DNA from: Moniliella sp. 'wahieum'
Lineage: Eukaryota; Basidiomycota; Moniliellomycetes; Moniliellales; Moniliellaceae
Length of the DNA: 64,000 nt
Direction of reading: 5' to 3'
Assembly (NCBI GenBank): GCA_003971905.1
Contig: RSEE01000036.1
Coordinates: forward strand, 558,001 to 622,000
The notes under the pieces were generated by a model that was not told where the DNA came from, searched no databases, and saw only the letters and a list, made by a program, of their open reading frames with translations. Position numbers and translations under genes: made by a program. Positions within the stretch are counted from its first letter, which is position 1. Each line of letters opens with the position of its first letter. Of this stretch, positions 41,401-54,000 are shown one piece after another.

Positions 41401-43693
41401 TGTGCCGTCGACTCTTATCGCTCTTGTCGCCCACGCTGCTGCAGATTGACGCGGCGTTGGATTGGCAGCATGTCAATGCCGGCCAAGTCATCTACCGTCA
41501 AGGCGACGCCGCAGAACAGTTCTACCTCGTCATCAATGGCCGCCTTCGCGCCATTGCCGCTGACCAAGCCGGCTCGTCCCATGTCCACATTGCCAACGAG
41601 TTTGGCATGGGCGACTCGGTCGGCGAGCTGGAGGTGGTGACCGGATCCCCGCGCACACATACCTTGCATGCTATCCGCGATACCGAATTGGCGTGCATCC
41701 CCGTCAGCTTGTTCCGCGCCGTGAGCGCATTGGAACCTTCGTTGAGCATCCAGCTGGCCCAGATCATTGCCCGGCGTGTGTCGAGCGCCATGGTGCACCA
41801 CGGCGCCAGTGCCGTGCCTTCCCACCTTCCCATGCCCCTACTGAGCGGCGGCGAGAGCAGCATGGTCAGTAAGGCCGGGCCCAAGAAACGGCCCGGGACC
41901 GAAATGTGGCGGAGCAACACCAATCTCAAAACGGTCGCGATTGTGCCCGTGACGCGCGAAGTGCCGATTGCGGCGTTTGCGCGTCGGCTCCAAGCTGCAT
42001 TTGAGCCGACGACAGGCGAAGAGGCCGTCTACCTCAACCAGGCGGCCGTGCTGGGCGTGCTGGGCCGCAACGCGTTCAACCGAATGGGCAAACTCAAGTT
42101 GGCCGGTTGGCTGGCGGACCAGGAAGCCAAGCACCGCATGGTGCTCTATGTCGTTGACACGGCCGTCTCCTCGCCCTGGGCACAAACCTCGATCCGCCAG
42201 GCCGACTGTGTGCTCATGGTCGGCTTTGGCGACGACCCCACCGTAGGCGAATACGAACGCTTGTTGCTGGCCATCAAGACGACCGCACGCAAAGAGCTCG
42301 TCTTGCTCCATCCCGACCGCTCTGTCCCGCCAGGCTCGACACGCGCTTGGCTCCGCACCCGGCCCTGGCTCAGCGCCCACCACCACGTCGAGATGCCCGG
42401 GATCAAAAAGGTGCCCAGTGCCGGCGTGCTCGCTGGCTCCCGCGCCACGTCCACCAGCTTCAACTGGGCCGAACTCGCCCGCCGCGCCGGCACGATGACG
42501 GCCGCGACCATGCCGCCGCTGCCGCCGCTCGCGGCGGTGGCCGCCATGGCCGGGGTGGACGAGCGGGCAGCGGCAGTGCGGGCACTGAAGCGCCTGCGCG
42601 GTCAGATCGGATCGCGGTTGCAACGTTACCGCGAAAAACGGTCGGATGGCACCGCGCCCGATGCACGGCCGCCGCACCTGTCGGACTTTTCCCGCTTGGC
42701 ACGCCGGTTGTGTGGCAAGAGCGTGGGCCTGGTGTTGGGTGGTGGCGGGGCGCGCGGGATTGCGCATTTGGGCGTGATCAGCGCGCTGGAGGAGGCCGGG
42801 GTACCGATCGACTTGATTGGCGGCACGTCGATTGGCTCGTTTGTCGGCGGCTTGTATGCCAAGGAGGCTGGCTTGGTGCCGAGCTACGGACGGGTAAAGA
42901 AGTTTGCCGGCCGGATGGCGTCCTTGTGGCGCTTCGTGCTGGACTTGACCTACCCCTATGCCTCCTACACCACCGGCCACGAGTTCAACCGCGGCGTGTT
43001 CAAGGCGTTCCGCGACACGCACATTGAGGACATGTGGCTCCCCTTTTTCTGCAACACGACCAACGTTACCTGGAGCCGGATGGAGATCCACACAACGGGC
43101 TATGCCTGGCGCTTCATCCGCGGCTCCATGACCCTGGCTGGCCTCGTGCCGCCGCTGGTGGACGAGGGGGACATGCTCGTCGACGGCGGCTACATGGACA
43201 ACTTGCCCGTATCCACCATGTTTGCCGCTGGCGCTGCGCGGGTCTTCGCCGTGGACGTAGGCTCGATTGACGACACGTCGCCACGCGACTATGGGGACAC
43301 CTTATCGGGCTGGTGGCTGCTGGTCGCGCGCTGGGTGCTGCCCTGGGTACCTGGCATGGGCGCCCTGAGCCGCCGCGTGGCCCTCATCCCCTCCATCCCG
43401 GACATCCAAGCCCGCCTGGCCTACGTCAGCTCCGTCCGCACCCTCGAGGAAGCCAAAAGCGCCCCGGGATGCTTCTACATGCGCATGCCCGTCGAACACT
43501 TTGGCACACTCGAGTTTGGCTCGTTTGAGGCCATTCATAAGGCCGGCTATACCGCCGCCCAGACCCAGCTCGCCCGCTGGAACAACAACACAAGTTGCCC
43601 ACCGCCAGCACCGGCGGCCCTCCCTCCGTCGACGCGTCCCAGCCGACCGCGGCGCACAGGACGGGCATCCGCGCCCGTCGGAACAGTGTCTGA
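38447..43693 (+). CDS. NTE1: NTE1 lysophospholipase (patatin-like phosphoinositide-independent phospholipase B)
   Basis: ER-anchored esterase that deacylates phosphatidylcholine to glycerophosphocholine. The N terminus has hydrophobic helices (LLSGLFEVTVALLSIARSL; FPFLASLTLAGLAAAFFWF), then YLDEFLQAIRIFGYLERPVF and FHDLARHLQTRRLIA, as in fungal NTE1. Three cyclic-nucleotide-binding-like domains follow: CFYIVIDGSVSVY (about 39135), GGLFYVIDGQLDVTISS (about 41010) and AEQFYLVINGRLRAIAAD (about 41515). A Ser/Pro-rich insert lies between the first two. The patatin domain has the GGGGARGIAHLGV oxyanion loop (42740), GTSIGSFVGG with the Ser nucleophile (42825) and VDGGYMDNLPV with the catalytic Asp (43180). 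An intron at 39814-39895 (GTAGGT, CCCAG) joins AHILQ to VILTRLSRV. The conserved last residues RARRNSV end at TGA 43691-43693, reached after one frame change near 43590. The start is uncertain: ATG 38447 suits the frame, and a Pro-rich alternative lies near 38548. Most of the 41304-43590 part is unbroken. Confidence 0.96.
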
Positions 43694-44759
43694 ACGTCGC
43701 AGCGCCGGGGTGTTGGGCGTCGGGGCGTCGGGGCGTCGGACCTGCCTCCCGCTCGCGCACCCTCCTCTCAATCGTCTGCGGGCGTCGAAGCGGTGGATGC
43801 ACGCTGCTGCCCTCGTTCGTACAGTGCCCAGCTACCATAACCACTTCTCTTAGATCTTGTTTGGCCGATGCGGCGCGAGGCCACAGCCGTGGGGCAGCAA
43901 GGACACAGTAGTCGCAGCAGCGTGCTAATCGGATGTTGGTCGCGGCGTGCGTGCCTATAGCCAGACGATTGAATATCCAACCTCCCATCCTAACTCAAGT
44001 ATATACGAAAGGGAGCGGGTGCGGTACGACAGATACGGTGCGAATATACGATGGGATGCGGTACGGTGCGGTGCGATGCGATGCAATGCGAGGCGAGGCG
44101 ATGCCAAGTGAAGCGATGGGTGTGGAGGATGCGAGACGATCGGATACAAGACAGACAAATGGCGGACGGGACCAAAGCGGGTAAGGGTGAGGGGAACATC
44201 AGTGCGGTGGAGAAAGATCGAGGGAAAGCATCGCCACTTTCTCGTCTCGGCTTCCAGCCCTGATCGTCCCCACCTGACGCTCTTGTCTCGCGCGCGGTTT
44301 CATGAGGGCGTGACAGGAGGAAAACAGGATGAAGTGGATGAGTAATAGGACATACCCCACCCAGTGTTGGATGCTTGGAGACGCGGGGGGTGGGGTGGGG
44401 GGTGGGGGTACAAATACAATAATACAATACCACAGACGAGCGAAGAAAAGCCAGGGAAGTGCGTACGACCACATGCTCAACCATGAGCCAAGGAAGGGAG
44501 AGAGAAAGGATGATGGGACACCTGAAGGAGAACAAGCCCAACCAATCTCAATAAACCAAAACAACCAAAAACCAAAAAAGACCAGAGAACCGGAAAACCA
44601 AAAACGAAACCCGCGGGGGACACACAGCCGAAAGAAGCGAGGGATGATGTTGGACATATCCAAGGGAAAAACCAACCGAACCAGTTCATCATGGGGAGGA
44701 ACAAACAAGACAACACCAAAACGACGTCAAGACGAGAGTAAGAGGTTAGGGAGGGGGAG
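43694..44759. other. Convergent intergenic region with GATGC-type repeats
   Basis: 3' flanks of NTE1 and of the C2H2 gene. Holds a quasi-repeat of GATGC, GTGCG and GAGGC pentamers (44047-44105), a G-rich tract near 44380-44408 and an A-rich stretch with many AACCAAAA words (44540-44700). No gene supported. Confidence 0.45.
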
Positions 44760-47700
44760 TCATAGGCTCGTTGCCTCGTCCGCAGCTTGGGGCTGCGCGG
44801 TAACGAGAAGGTCGTCAATCGGAATCGAAGGGGTACATTTGTGTTCCGCCTCGTCTGGCCGTTCAATGTCGTTGGCTACGGCCATCGACAACGCGGACAG
44901 CGCATGCTTCCACGTACGCCCCTCCGCCGTCGACTCATCGGGGTCAGACTGGGACGTATGTGTAGTTTCTGTCAGCATCAGGGCTTCTCCCGTAGCCGAC
45001 GGGCGGCGGTTGTGCCCTGAGATCGGGGTGTCGTGCTTGCTTCAAAGCCGGAGGAAACGGCGACAGCAGGCAGCACATCCTGTATACCATGCACCATATC
45101 CAGGCCAGCCGTGGGGGCTGTGCCGCTCTCGTACCAGGCCAGACAGGGTTTTTTGGTGGCCGAGCGAGAGCGACTGTGTTGACTTAAGGTGGGGGACGGG
45201 GAGCGGCTACGGCGACGGCGGCTTGCATGGGATGAAAGGGAAGAAACAAGGGATTCGTCTGCCTCCTCTTCCGCCTTTACTAGGTCGTTTCCATCGTTTC
45301 CTTTTGCTTCTCCTTCTTCGCTTGACCCGCGGGGTTGCTCTTGTACCGCCCCAGGTTCATCGCCAGGAGGCCAGTCGGAGGGCAAGGCCCCCTCAAAGTT
45401 CGGCTCCATCTCGCTGGGCCAGTCACGGTGCTGATTGACGTGGCGGTTGAGTGTGGTACGGCGGGTGAAGCGTTTGTTGCAGCCAGGGAAGGCGCAGCAG
45501 TGCGGCCGGTTGCCCGAGTGAGTACGACGGTGCCGGGCCAACGAAGACGAATCGCTAAAGCTTTTACCGCAGCCTTCGAACTCGCATCCATGCGGCCGTT
45601 CCCCGTGTGCACGCGCTTGTGCACCGTCAGTGCCGAGCGCTGAATAAACGATTTGCTGCAACCGGCATAGTCGCACACAAACGGTCGCTCGTTCGAGTGG
45701 ATGCGCAGGTGCCTTGCCAAGTCCGAACGACGGGTAAAGCTTTTGGTGCAGTGGATACATGCGTGTGCGCGCTCTGCCGGTGGTTTGCCATTCCGCCCCT
45801 TACCCTGCACAACCAGAAGCGTGCGCGTCGGTCCCATATCCTTGCCCGCAGGGCTACTGGCTGCGGGGCCATCTCCGCCAGGGCTCGGGATCCGCTCATC
45901 GTAGCTCGCATCGCTCGGCAAGGACTTGCCCCCCGCAAGGGAGAGAGTAGGGGATGACGTGCATAAAGTCTCAGGTGCCATTGTAGGAGAGGCAAGCGTA
46001 TTGGCCATGACGCCCGCAGCGACATCAGCAGCTGCTTCAACATCACTCTCACGCAGCGTTTGGCGGTCCACCGCCTCTTCCCGTCGCGGGAATACCATGG
46101 TATCGGCGGTACTGGGGAACGAAGATACTGATGACCCCACCCGTTCTGCCGGGACAGGACGTTCGGTCGAATCAGCAACCTGGGAAGTGGAGACAGTCGA
46201 AACGAATGGGAGACCAGTGCACGACTGGGCCCGTTTGTGCGACGGGGTGAAAGGGAATCCACGGACAGAAGCGGGGCCCGGGAGCTGCATGGAAGGACGG
46301 GCCCGCGCCGCGGACCGCTCGGTAAATGGGGATGAATACGCGGGCGAGGTACCGTTGCGCGTTGTTTCCGCCGTCGCGAACAGGTTTCCATTCATGAAAA
46401 AGAGCGGATATCCCTCGCCTTGGTCTGTGTCGGGTGATATCGCTCGCATCCTAGGGTGCCCATCCGATCCATGTGCATCACTGACAGAAAGCAGGTTGCC
46501 CCGCTGGCCGGGTGGATACCACGGGGTGGTAATAGAGAGGGCTGGAACTGAGGGATCAGGGACGGTGCGTGGTGGTGCGCAGCTATAGAGGGAGGTCATT
46601 GGCTCATCCCCCCATCCAGGAAGCCACGTCAAGTTGTTGGACGAATCCCCCGAGGCCGAGCTGGCAGCTTGGGTGTGACGTAAGAAGGCGTGCGAGGTGG
46701 CGAAGGGCATAGAGTGGGACCTTGAGTGAGTATGCGCCATAGCGCCCAGACGTCCATGGGAATTCAAAGGCGGTAGGAACCCTTGGGGAAACAATGGAGG
46801 GGCCTGTTGGGCCAGGTTCGTTGTGAGATTGGGTGCGGATGAAGGGTTAATGACGGGCTGGCTCTCCGGTTGGATGCTCAGGCCCGGAATCCAAGTGTGC
46901 CCCGAAGGCACGCCAACAACCGGACTCGGATTCGGTGGTGCCAAAGATGGAGCGCAAGTGGGAGCCTCCTCGTCGATTACCCGGTAGGACTTTACAGGGG
47001 AAATGGATGAATCCGCCGAGATGGATGCATTGGCACCATCACCGTTCGATTCCACCCTGGCGGAGGAGAGGGAGGGATTGAACAAGGTAGCAGCCGAGGC
47101 GGGGTTCTGCAAGGCTTGCTCATGAGCGCGGGCCTCTTCTTGTGCCTTCTTTTGTTGTGCGCGCTGCTCGCTACTGGCCGCGATAAGGACCGAGATGGCA
47201 CCACTTGCGGTGGCGAAGAGCTGTAGCGATGGTGTGTGCGCTCGGATGAAGGGGTGGGCACGTGGTTCTTGGGGGAAGTCGGCGTATCTTGCGCAACCTC
47301 CCATTGCATTAGGGGGCTGAGTCCCAACTCTTTGACCTCGTCCAGCTCCATGGGAATGGGAAGGGGGCCTGACGCGGAAGGTATGGTATGGTCGTGTACG
47401 TGGAGGGAGGCCGGGGCTTCGGGTGTGGGAACCCCAGCGTCTGCATCCGCCTCGGCGTCTGAGGTCGAGTCGCCGACTTGAGGGGTGGATGGGTAGGAGC
47501 GGAAGGCGGTTGCGAAGTCGGTTAGGCGGGACGGGGAGTTGGGCTGGACATCTTCGGGGTAGAGGCTGGGAGGAAAGTAGATGGTCTGCGGCGCAAGCCC
47601 TGGAGGAAGGCAACGGGATTCGAGTCAGTATACTCCGACCCAGCCTGACATCGACAAGACAGAGCCACACGTACCGTCTCCCGGCGGAAACTCGGAGCCG

Positions 47701-47873
47701 CGCTCAGGATGGGGGGGGGCTGTGCGGGGACTGATGGCGGCGTCCTGCTGGTGTGGCGGGGACACAGGGCCAGGCGGGGAGGGGGAGGCGAGCGGGGCGG
47801 AGAGCGGGGAGAGACGCGGGCTGGCCACGCCTGAATGCGCTGCTGCTGGGCCGTCGGCGCCGTCGGGTGGCAT
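44760..47873 (-). CDS. C2H2 zinc-finger transcription factor (four fingers)
   Basis: ATG 47873-47871 opens [20 protein letters not shown]. An intron at 47600-47674 (GTACGT, TCCAG) joins PPGD to [17 protein letters not shown]. The activation-type region contains [18 protein letters not shown] and, in the next frame, an Ala/Gln helix ([20 protein letters not shown]). A long Ser/Pro region ends at four C2H2 fingers: [60 protein letters not shown] and [20 protein letters not shown] (about 45780 to 45420). The [17 protein letters not shown] and RRTTLxRH fingers are a conserved fungal array. After them come an acidic stretch, an Arg/Ser-rich block ([20 protein letters not shown]) and a tail ending [11 protein letters not shown], with TGA at 44762-44760. 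About 1,010 codons. Frame changes occur near 47215, 45610 and 44980. The target is unknown. Confidence 0.9.
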
Positions 47874-50800
47874 GGCGAGGGCGAGGGCGAGGGTGCTGGC
47901 GAGGGCGACGGAGAGCAGGGGGAGACCGGTGCGGGGAGGGGCCGCTGGGGCGGAGTACGTCAGCTGGCGGCGGCATCAGCAGTACTGAGTACGGCAAAGC
48001 CCAAACGCGCATATAACACGCCGCAGCCAAAGTGGCGGCGGCCCGTGCACACTTTAAAAGTTGCATCCCCAGACGCGATGCCCCCCACACCCGCTCGGTG
48101 AGAATATATACGGCGGCTCAACGTAACTATCCTGGTGTGCCCATGAGGCTCGCTTCAATTGGTCCACATCCATCCAGTATCCACTGCCACCCTCCTAGTC
48201 TAGACCCTCGCCAGCGGGCAAACCCATTTCTCCTACTGTCGTTCCGACAGACCCCCGACTTCGCGCAATCGGGCAATAGTGTATACTGGCGGTTCTTTGT
48301 TGGTAGTAGTACTACTAGCATACGTGTGTAACTCCGCTCGAAACTTCAAAGGGCCGTGCTCTTGCCTTGTTCCCGCCACTAGACGGACACACCCTATAGC
48401 AGCTCCAGCCCAGACTCGACCGCCGACCACAGGATTCCCTCCAAACATCATGCATGGGGGAGGGACCTAGTATACATTGCAAAAAGGGCTGGGAGCCCAC
48501 CTCGTCATGTCGAGATCTCATCGATCACACCCGCCTAGTCACATGTTTAAAGTCACCCATGGTCACCAGGTTGGCTGGACCCTGATCTATTCTAGACCCT
48601 GTTTTCCCTTTGTCGATGCTCCCCTTTCTTTCTCCGTGTGGCTCAGCTCGCATATGCAATGTTCTCTTCTTCTCCGAACTACATATACCTCGCCACCTTT
48701 TCCCCCTCATGATTATGATCCTGATCCGTTCCTCCATCCATCTCCATCTCCATCTCCTCAGGCCACGTTAGGAACCCAAACAGGTGCAGCTGTGCATAAA
48801 GACACGGCTGGGCACCATTTCGTCCACTGGAATCCCACTGTGCAACACGCCACGTATATTAGTAGTGTACGCAGAAGGGAACTCACCTTGATATAGGAGA
48901 AGAAAGAAAGAGAGGTTGAGTTACCAACAAGAATCAGCGGGTCCTAAGCTCGACTCACGGTAGTTACGCGGCTATTGGGCTGATTGATGTGTCCGAGCGG
49001 AGCTTGGGACAATGAACGAGTTATCGGCGTACAGCATAGGCGCTGGCAGGTGTGGAAAGGCTGCGTAGCGCCGGCTTGGGTGGCCGGACGTGTCTGAAGC
49101 CTTCAGGGCTCAGGGACGGGAAGTGACATCGGCCGGGGGACAAACACTGCCAGAGCTGAAGCTGGGCTGGGATTGGAGGCGGCGTGGCTGGAAGGGGGGA
49201 GGCCGACCCGGCGAGTGGATTTGGTTTTGACGTGGCGTGAGGAGGGCACACATGCGACGTGGTAGACTGAGAGGGTGTGAGAGCGGGATCCGGGAGCTGG
49301 AGGGTGGTGAGATCGAGGAGCGGAGGAGCAACCAAGGTAGGAGAAGTTGCCTGTACTGGGTTGATCAATTGGCGAGGACAGTAGGAGGCGACCCCACTTG
49401 ACTGTGGAGGAAACCTACCAGAACTATTTCTTCGAGACAGGGACTATCTGATAGGGAAACACACAATAGAAGAGAACGGGGGCCAGTGGACAACATGACG
49501 GCCGGTTTCTGCACGGTCTCGAGATAGAAAGGCAAAGTAAACGGGCACCGGGAAACATCGTCGTCACAAAGAAGGATAGAGCACACGGCCTCAGCAGAGA
49601 TCGGATCAGATCGCATGAACACCCTCGGGCCGGGGTTAGTAAGGCGAAGGGAGCGCGTAGGCTTAGCCGGACTTGTTGCTAGCTCGTATTCGCCGTGACA
49701 ATAACATGTTCCTGTTCACCAGGCGAATCCTCACGCTTATAAAGGACCTGCTTCCCTCGCCTAACAGCGGAAGAGGGGGTGAAGGAGTGTACGCTTCCCC
49801 CTGCACACATATCTCGTTCCCACGGTACAGCCATCGAGAGGTACACTCTTTTCTTATTCGGTCTTTGGGAATATACTATCGACGTCGGGCCCATGCCTGC
49901 GCCGATCAAACTGGCAGCTAGCGCTGGATACTTTGCATGCCCCACCTTCCTTCTCGGTTGTTAGGCATGCTATCCAAAGGGGGGTTCTTGCTCGCCCGCC
50001 CCGTCTTCCTTCGTTCACCGGGGTGCAAGCTAACGCCAGCTTAAGTGCAGGGAACAGGAAGGAGTAGAGGCGTTGTTGACCCTCCGGCCAGTGCTCGCCT
50101 CAGATTATGCTCGACACCTGACTGACCTGATACGCATCTGCTAGCGCGCTGCGCGAGACGACCAGGATCGCCGGATCCATGGATGGGCCTGCACAGGAGG
50201 AAGATATGGCGGACGAGGATGATCGTGCGGACGAAAACGGCCACCTTGGGTTGCAATTCAACTCGGTAAGCTCATCATATAGAACTAGGGGACCACCGGG
50301 CTTACGGCCTGGTCTGCGTACCCTTGTGATGCTTTTACGGTCCGTGTGTATTGAAGGTCTGGGGCTTCACCCCACAGCCTTCCTCCGTGTTGGTTGCGAA
50401 CACTCCCGGCTATCTTTTCCCCCTGGTCCACCGTTCCGTCCATAGGCCTCTTTTCCTACTCATCCCCGCGGCCCATCCGTCCATCGTCAACAGAGACTCC
50501 AGCATGCGACACGGGTTAACATTCCATCGTATGCAGTGTGGCGTAGCACGCCGTTCCGTTGTCAGTAGCAGGAAAGCACGGGAGTTGGTCCATGGCCCAG
50601 CGTGATGTGGTAACCGTAAGGTAGGAAGCGTTCTGTTTGCCACCGTTTGACTGCGCAAGCTGGCGTGGATTGGGTGGAGCTGCCGCTTAGTCACAGATTC
50701 GTCGCAGACGGGTGATGCGATGAGCGAGTGATGGCGTGTGGGCTGGTGCGGCGGACGACCCAGGGATGCTGGTTCAAATTTGTGCGCGGTGGGTTTGAAA

Positions 50801-51036
50801 GTTGCAGCAGCGATAATGTTGGAGTGAACGCAGGGAAGAGGGCACGCATTGGCGGTTGCCACCATCGGCTTCTGCCGTCGTCTGCTCCATACTCGGACGC
50901 GGTTTGTAGCACGCAGGACACGCTACTCGGTACACACCACTTCCTACGCACTATTCTCCACACACTAGCCACTACTCCCTCCCTCCGCCCTACTCCCTCC
51001 TCCCTCCTCCCACCGCTTGCCTGTGCCTCCTCCGCC
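47874..51036. other. Divergent intergenic region of 3.2 kb
   Basis: Separates the C2H2 and Zn2Cys6 regulator genes, which are transcribed away from each other. A TATATATT element for the minus strand lies at 48103-48110. Short frames (48477-48896 plus, 49021-49368 minus, 49673-49921 plus) have no domain. No tRNA-type A or B boxes were recognised. A long regulatory spacer between two transcription-factor genes is the simplest reading. Confidence 0.4.
48103..48110 (-). promoter_or_regulatory. TATA-like element upstream of the C2H2 gene
   Basis: TATATATT on the minus strand, about 230 bases before the ATG at 47873. Position and AT contrast with the GC-rich flanks make a core-promoter role plausible. 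Confidence 0.4.
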
Positions 51037-54000
51037 ATGTGGCCGCCGCTGCCCACCACGTCCGACGCTGCGCTGCCCATCCCTCCTTGGCCCGCCGACC
51101 AGCTGGACGCCTTCCCCCTGCGCCCGCTGCCGCGCCTCCTTCCCTGCCCCCACCCCCTTCGACCTCCTCGCTGCCCCTCTCCCACCCCGCGCCCGCCTCC
51201 GCCCCCGCACCGCCCCTTGCGCCCTCTGCCCTGCCCCCCCCATCCCACACACCTCCCCGCACATGCCCCCATCCGCATCCGCATCCGCATCCGCACCGCC
51301 GCCATCTTCGTCTTCCCCCCCCCACCACCCGCACAACCGCCCCTTCCCTATGTCCAGCCGCCGATCCACAACGACCCCTATGCCGTGTTCCCGCCTCCTC
51401 CCACCAGCACCTCGTCCACTGTCTATCCCGCTAGCCACCCAGCCCCACCCCGCGCCCCACACCCACACCCCTCTTCCCCCCCGCCCCCGCCCCCACCCAC
51501 CACCCCGAACCCTCCCCTCTGCCCTCGGCGCTGACGGCATCGGTCCAGTCGCACCCGCCGCGCTCCTCCTCCTCCTCCTCGCACCAGCACCCTACCGCCC
51601 ACGAGCCACAATGGAGCAGCTCGTTCGCCTCCCCCTTCCTGCTTTCCCAGATGCATGTCCCACCGCACCCCCCTGCTTCCGCCCTCCACGCCTGGCCACA
51701 CGCCTGGGACGCCCCTCCCGCCTTGCAGCAGCATCCCACCGACACGGCTGCCGCAAGTTTTCTCTCCTCTCCTGCGCCCGCCATCCCCCCTCCCCCGTCC
51801 AGTGATCCGAACCAAGTTCACCCATCCCCCTTGGGGCCTGACCCGCTCATCCGTTCCCCCGGCGCAGTCAAGGCGGTGCGCGGGAGCAAGCTCAAGAGCC
51901 GGACGGGCCGCAGGCAGAATTCAGCGTGCGATGCGTGCCGGGCGAGTAAGAAAGGGTGCGACCTGCAGGTCAATGTGACGTACAATGACATTGGCGTGAC
52001 AGTCAAGCCATTGATCAAGTGTTCCACCTGTCGGCGACGTGGCATTGAGTGCACCACCCATGAGGTCCATCTCATCAAGTCTGCCAACGGCCACTTTCGA
52101 CCCCATGGCGCGCTCTCTGCCACCGCCCAAGCCCGCCTCGCCGCCCTCTCCTCGTCCTTGTCCGTTGACATGGGTACCGCCTCGCCGTCGGTCCCCATTC
52201 CGGACCCGGTACGTCTGTCAAGTCGGCGCGCTGCTGGCTTTCCCCGTGCCCCGCCAGGCGGATGGACGGGGACGGGCAGCGGGTTGGGGTCTGGGTACGC
52301 ATCGGAGGCTATGCCGAGCGTGCTGCTCGACCCTGAACCCTCCGCAGGCAGGTTGATCAAGGCGGAAGAAGGGGAGGAGGAGCAAGGGACTACCCGCGTG
52401 CTCTCTCAACAGGACGAATGGGATGCACGGCGGCCGTCCGTATCGTTATTTGAACAGCTCGAGGCTCTGTCTTCCATCCCCGGTACCTCGCGCACCATTG
52501 CTTCCATCAACCAGAGCAGCATGTCTGCCACTCTCATCAGCCGTACCCTTTCACTCTACTCGTCCATCATGGAGGCCCAATGACTCTCTGGCTGTCACAT
52601 GAACTCTCCTCTGCCACGCCAGTGTTTTCGGTGGACGAGATCCAGCGCCGGTTGCTTATCGCAGGCCCCAGCATCCCCAGTCAAGCTTCTTCCTCGCCTC
52701 GGTCCGAAGGGACCGGATCCAGCGCGTCAACACGAGACGCCCATGACGATGGCTTGGCACCCAACAGCGTACGTCGGCTCCTTGACATTCTCAAGGACGC
52801 CCGGCTAGTTGGGCAGAGTGGACGAGCTCAGGCAGCAGCCTGGGCATTGGCTTGGCTGACGCTGAGGGCACCGACAGTTCCACCCCAGGCGCGACCCCCA
52901 ACTTGGTTTTTGTTGCTACCTTGCTCGATGCAGCATTTGAGACGGATCTGGATCCCCCCAAACAGGACGCAACATCTCGAGCACTTGGGCCCAGCGGGCC
53001 CGGTGGCGAACATGGGTACGTTGGCGCATTTTTCTTGTTGTTGTTGTTGTTGTTGTCATGTTGAGAAGTGAGTGGACCAGGTACTGACACAGCACTGTGG
53101 ACGCAGAACGAGATTAACGAGGCGGTCAAGGCGTGTTGACTGCGTTTGGAACACAGTACTTGACCAGTGCCACCATGCCTTCTCCGGGCCTTGCCCCGTT
53201 GCACCTCCTTGCTCAGCGCGCCACCTGGAAGCGGGCCAGGGACCTACTCGCTCTCTCGTTTCCGCCCCCTCGTTCCGCGTGGCCTTTGCCCTGATGCTCT
53301 TCTCGTCCATTCCTCCCCCCTTTAATGCGAGTGTGGCCAGCCGTGCCAAGGAGGCCGGCTCGGAGCCTACCGCTGCGCCGGCCGCCACGAGGCGGAAGAG
53401 GACGAGTACCTGTCCGACCGAGCAGCACAAGATTGTCGTTTTGCCGCGGACCGCGGAGTGAAACTGATGGAGCAACTGGTGGTTCGCGCGCGCAAGTTGT
53501 GTTTGTTTGGCCCCTGTCGTCCGGGCCGGGCGCCGGCGCGGGTAGCACACCTTGGTCCCCCACCCGCGCGCCTGCTCGCTTCCCCGCCACGCAGACCAAG
53601 GCAGGCCTGCCGTCCAGCTTGACCCTACCCTGCTTGGCTTGCTGGAAGCCATGTCCTTCTTCACGTTGATTCTCGATTCGGGATTTGCCATGTCGCATCG
53701 CGAACAACCGTTCATGTCTATGGCCTTTGCCGAGCAGTGCATCAACCTCGCTGCGCGCCACCAGGGCCTCCAACACTTTAACACCCATGCGCCCCAGATT
53801 GGATTTGTCCAGTCCGCCACATCCAGCAGCGCTTCCTTGGTCCAAGAGTTGAACCAAGAGCTGGCCGGACTGGGCGCGCACCACCCCAGTTCTCATCCCG
53901 ATCACCTGCTGCGACTACTGGTACTGGTTCTGGTACTGGCACTGGCACTGGCACTGGTACTGGTACTGGTGCTGCTGCTGCTACCACGGCTGCCGCTTCC

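Noticed and set aside
41838-43091. Minus-strand open frame of 417 codons opposite the NTE1 catalytic region
   Set aside because: Antisense to the intact patatin and cyclic-nucleotide-binding domains; no motif of its own.
48477-49368. Open frames in the large spacer between the two transcription-factor genes
   Set aside because: Composition is random-like (Ser/Pro/His), with no introns, motifs or promoter context.
50755-50770. GGTTCAAATTTG considered as a tRNA B box
   Set aside because: It lacks the GGTTCRANYCC consensus, and no A box or cloverleaf arms are found upstream.
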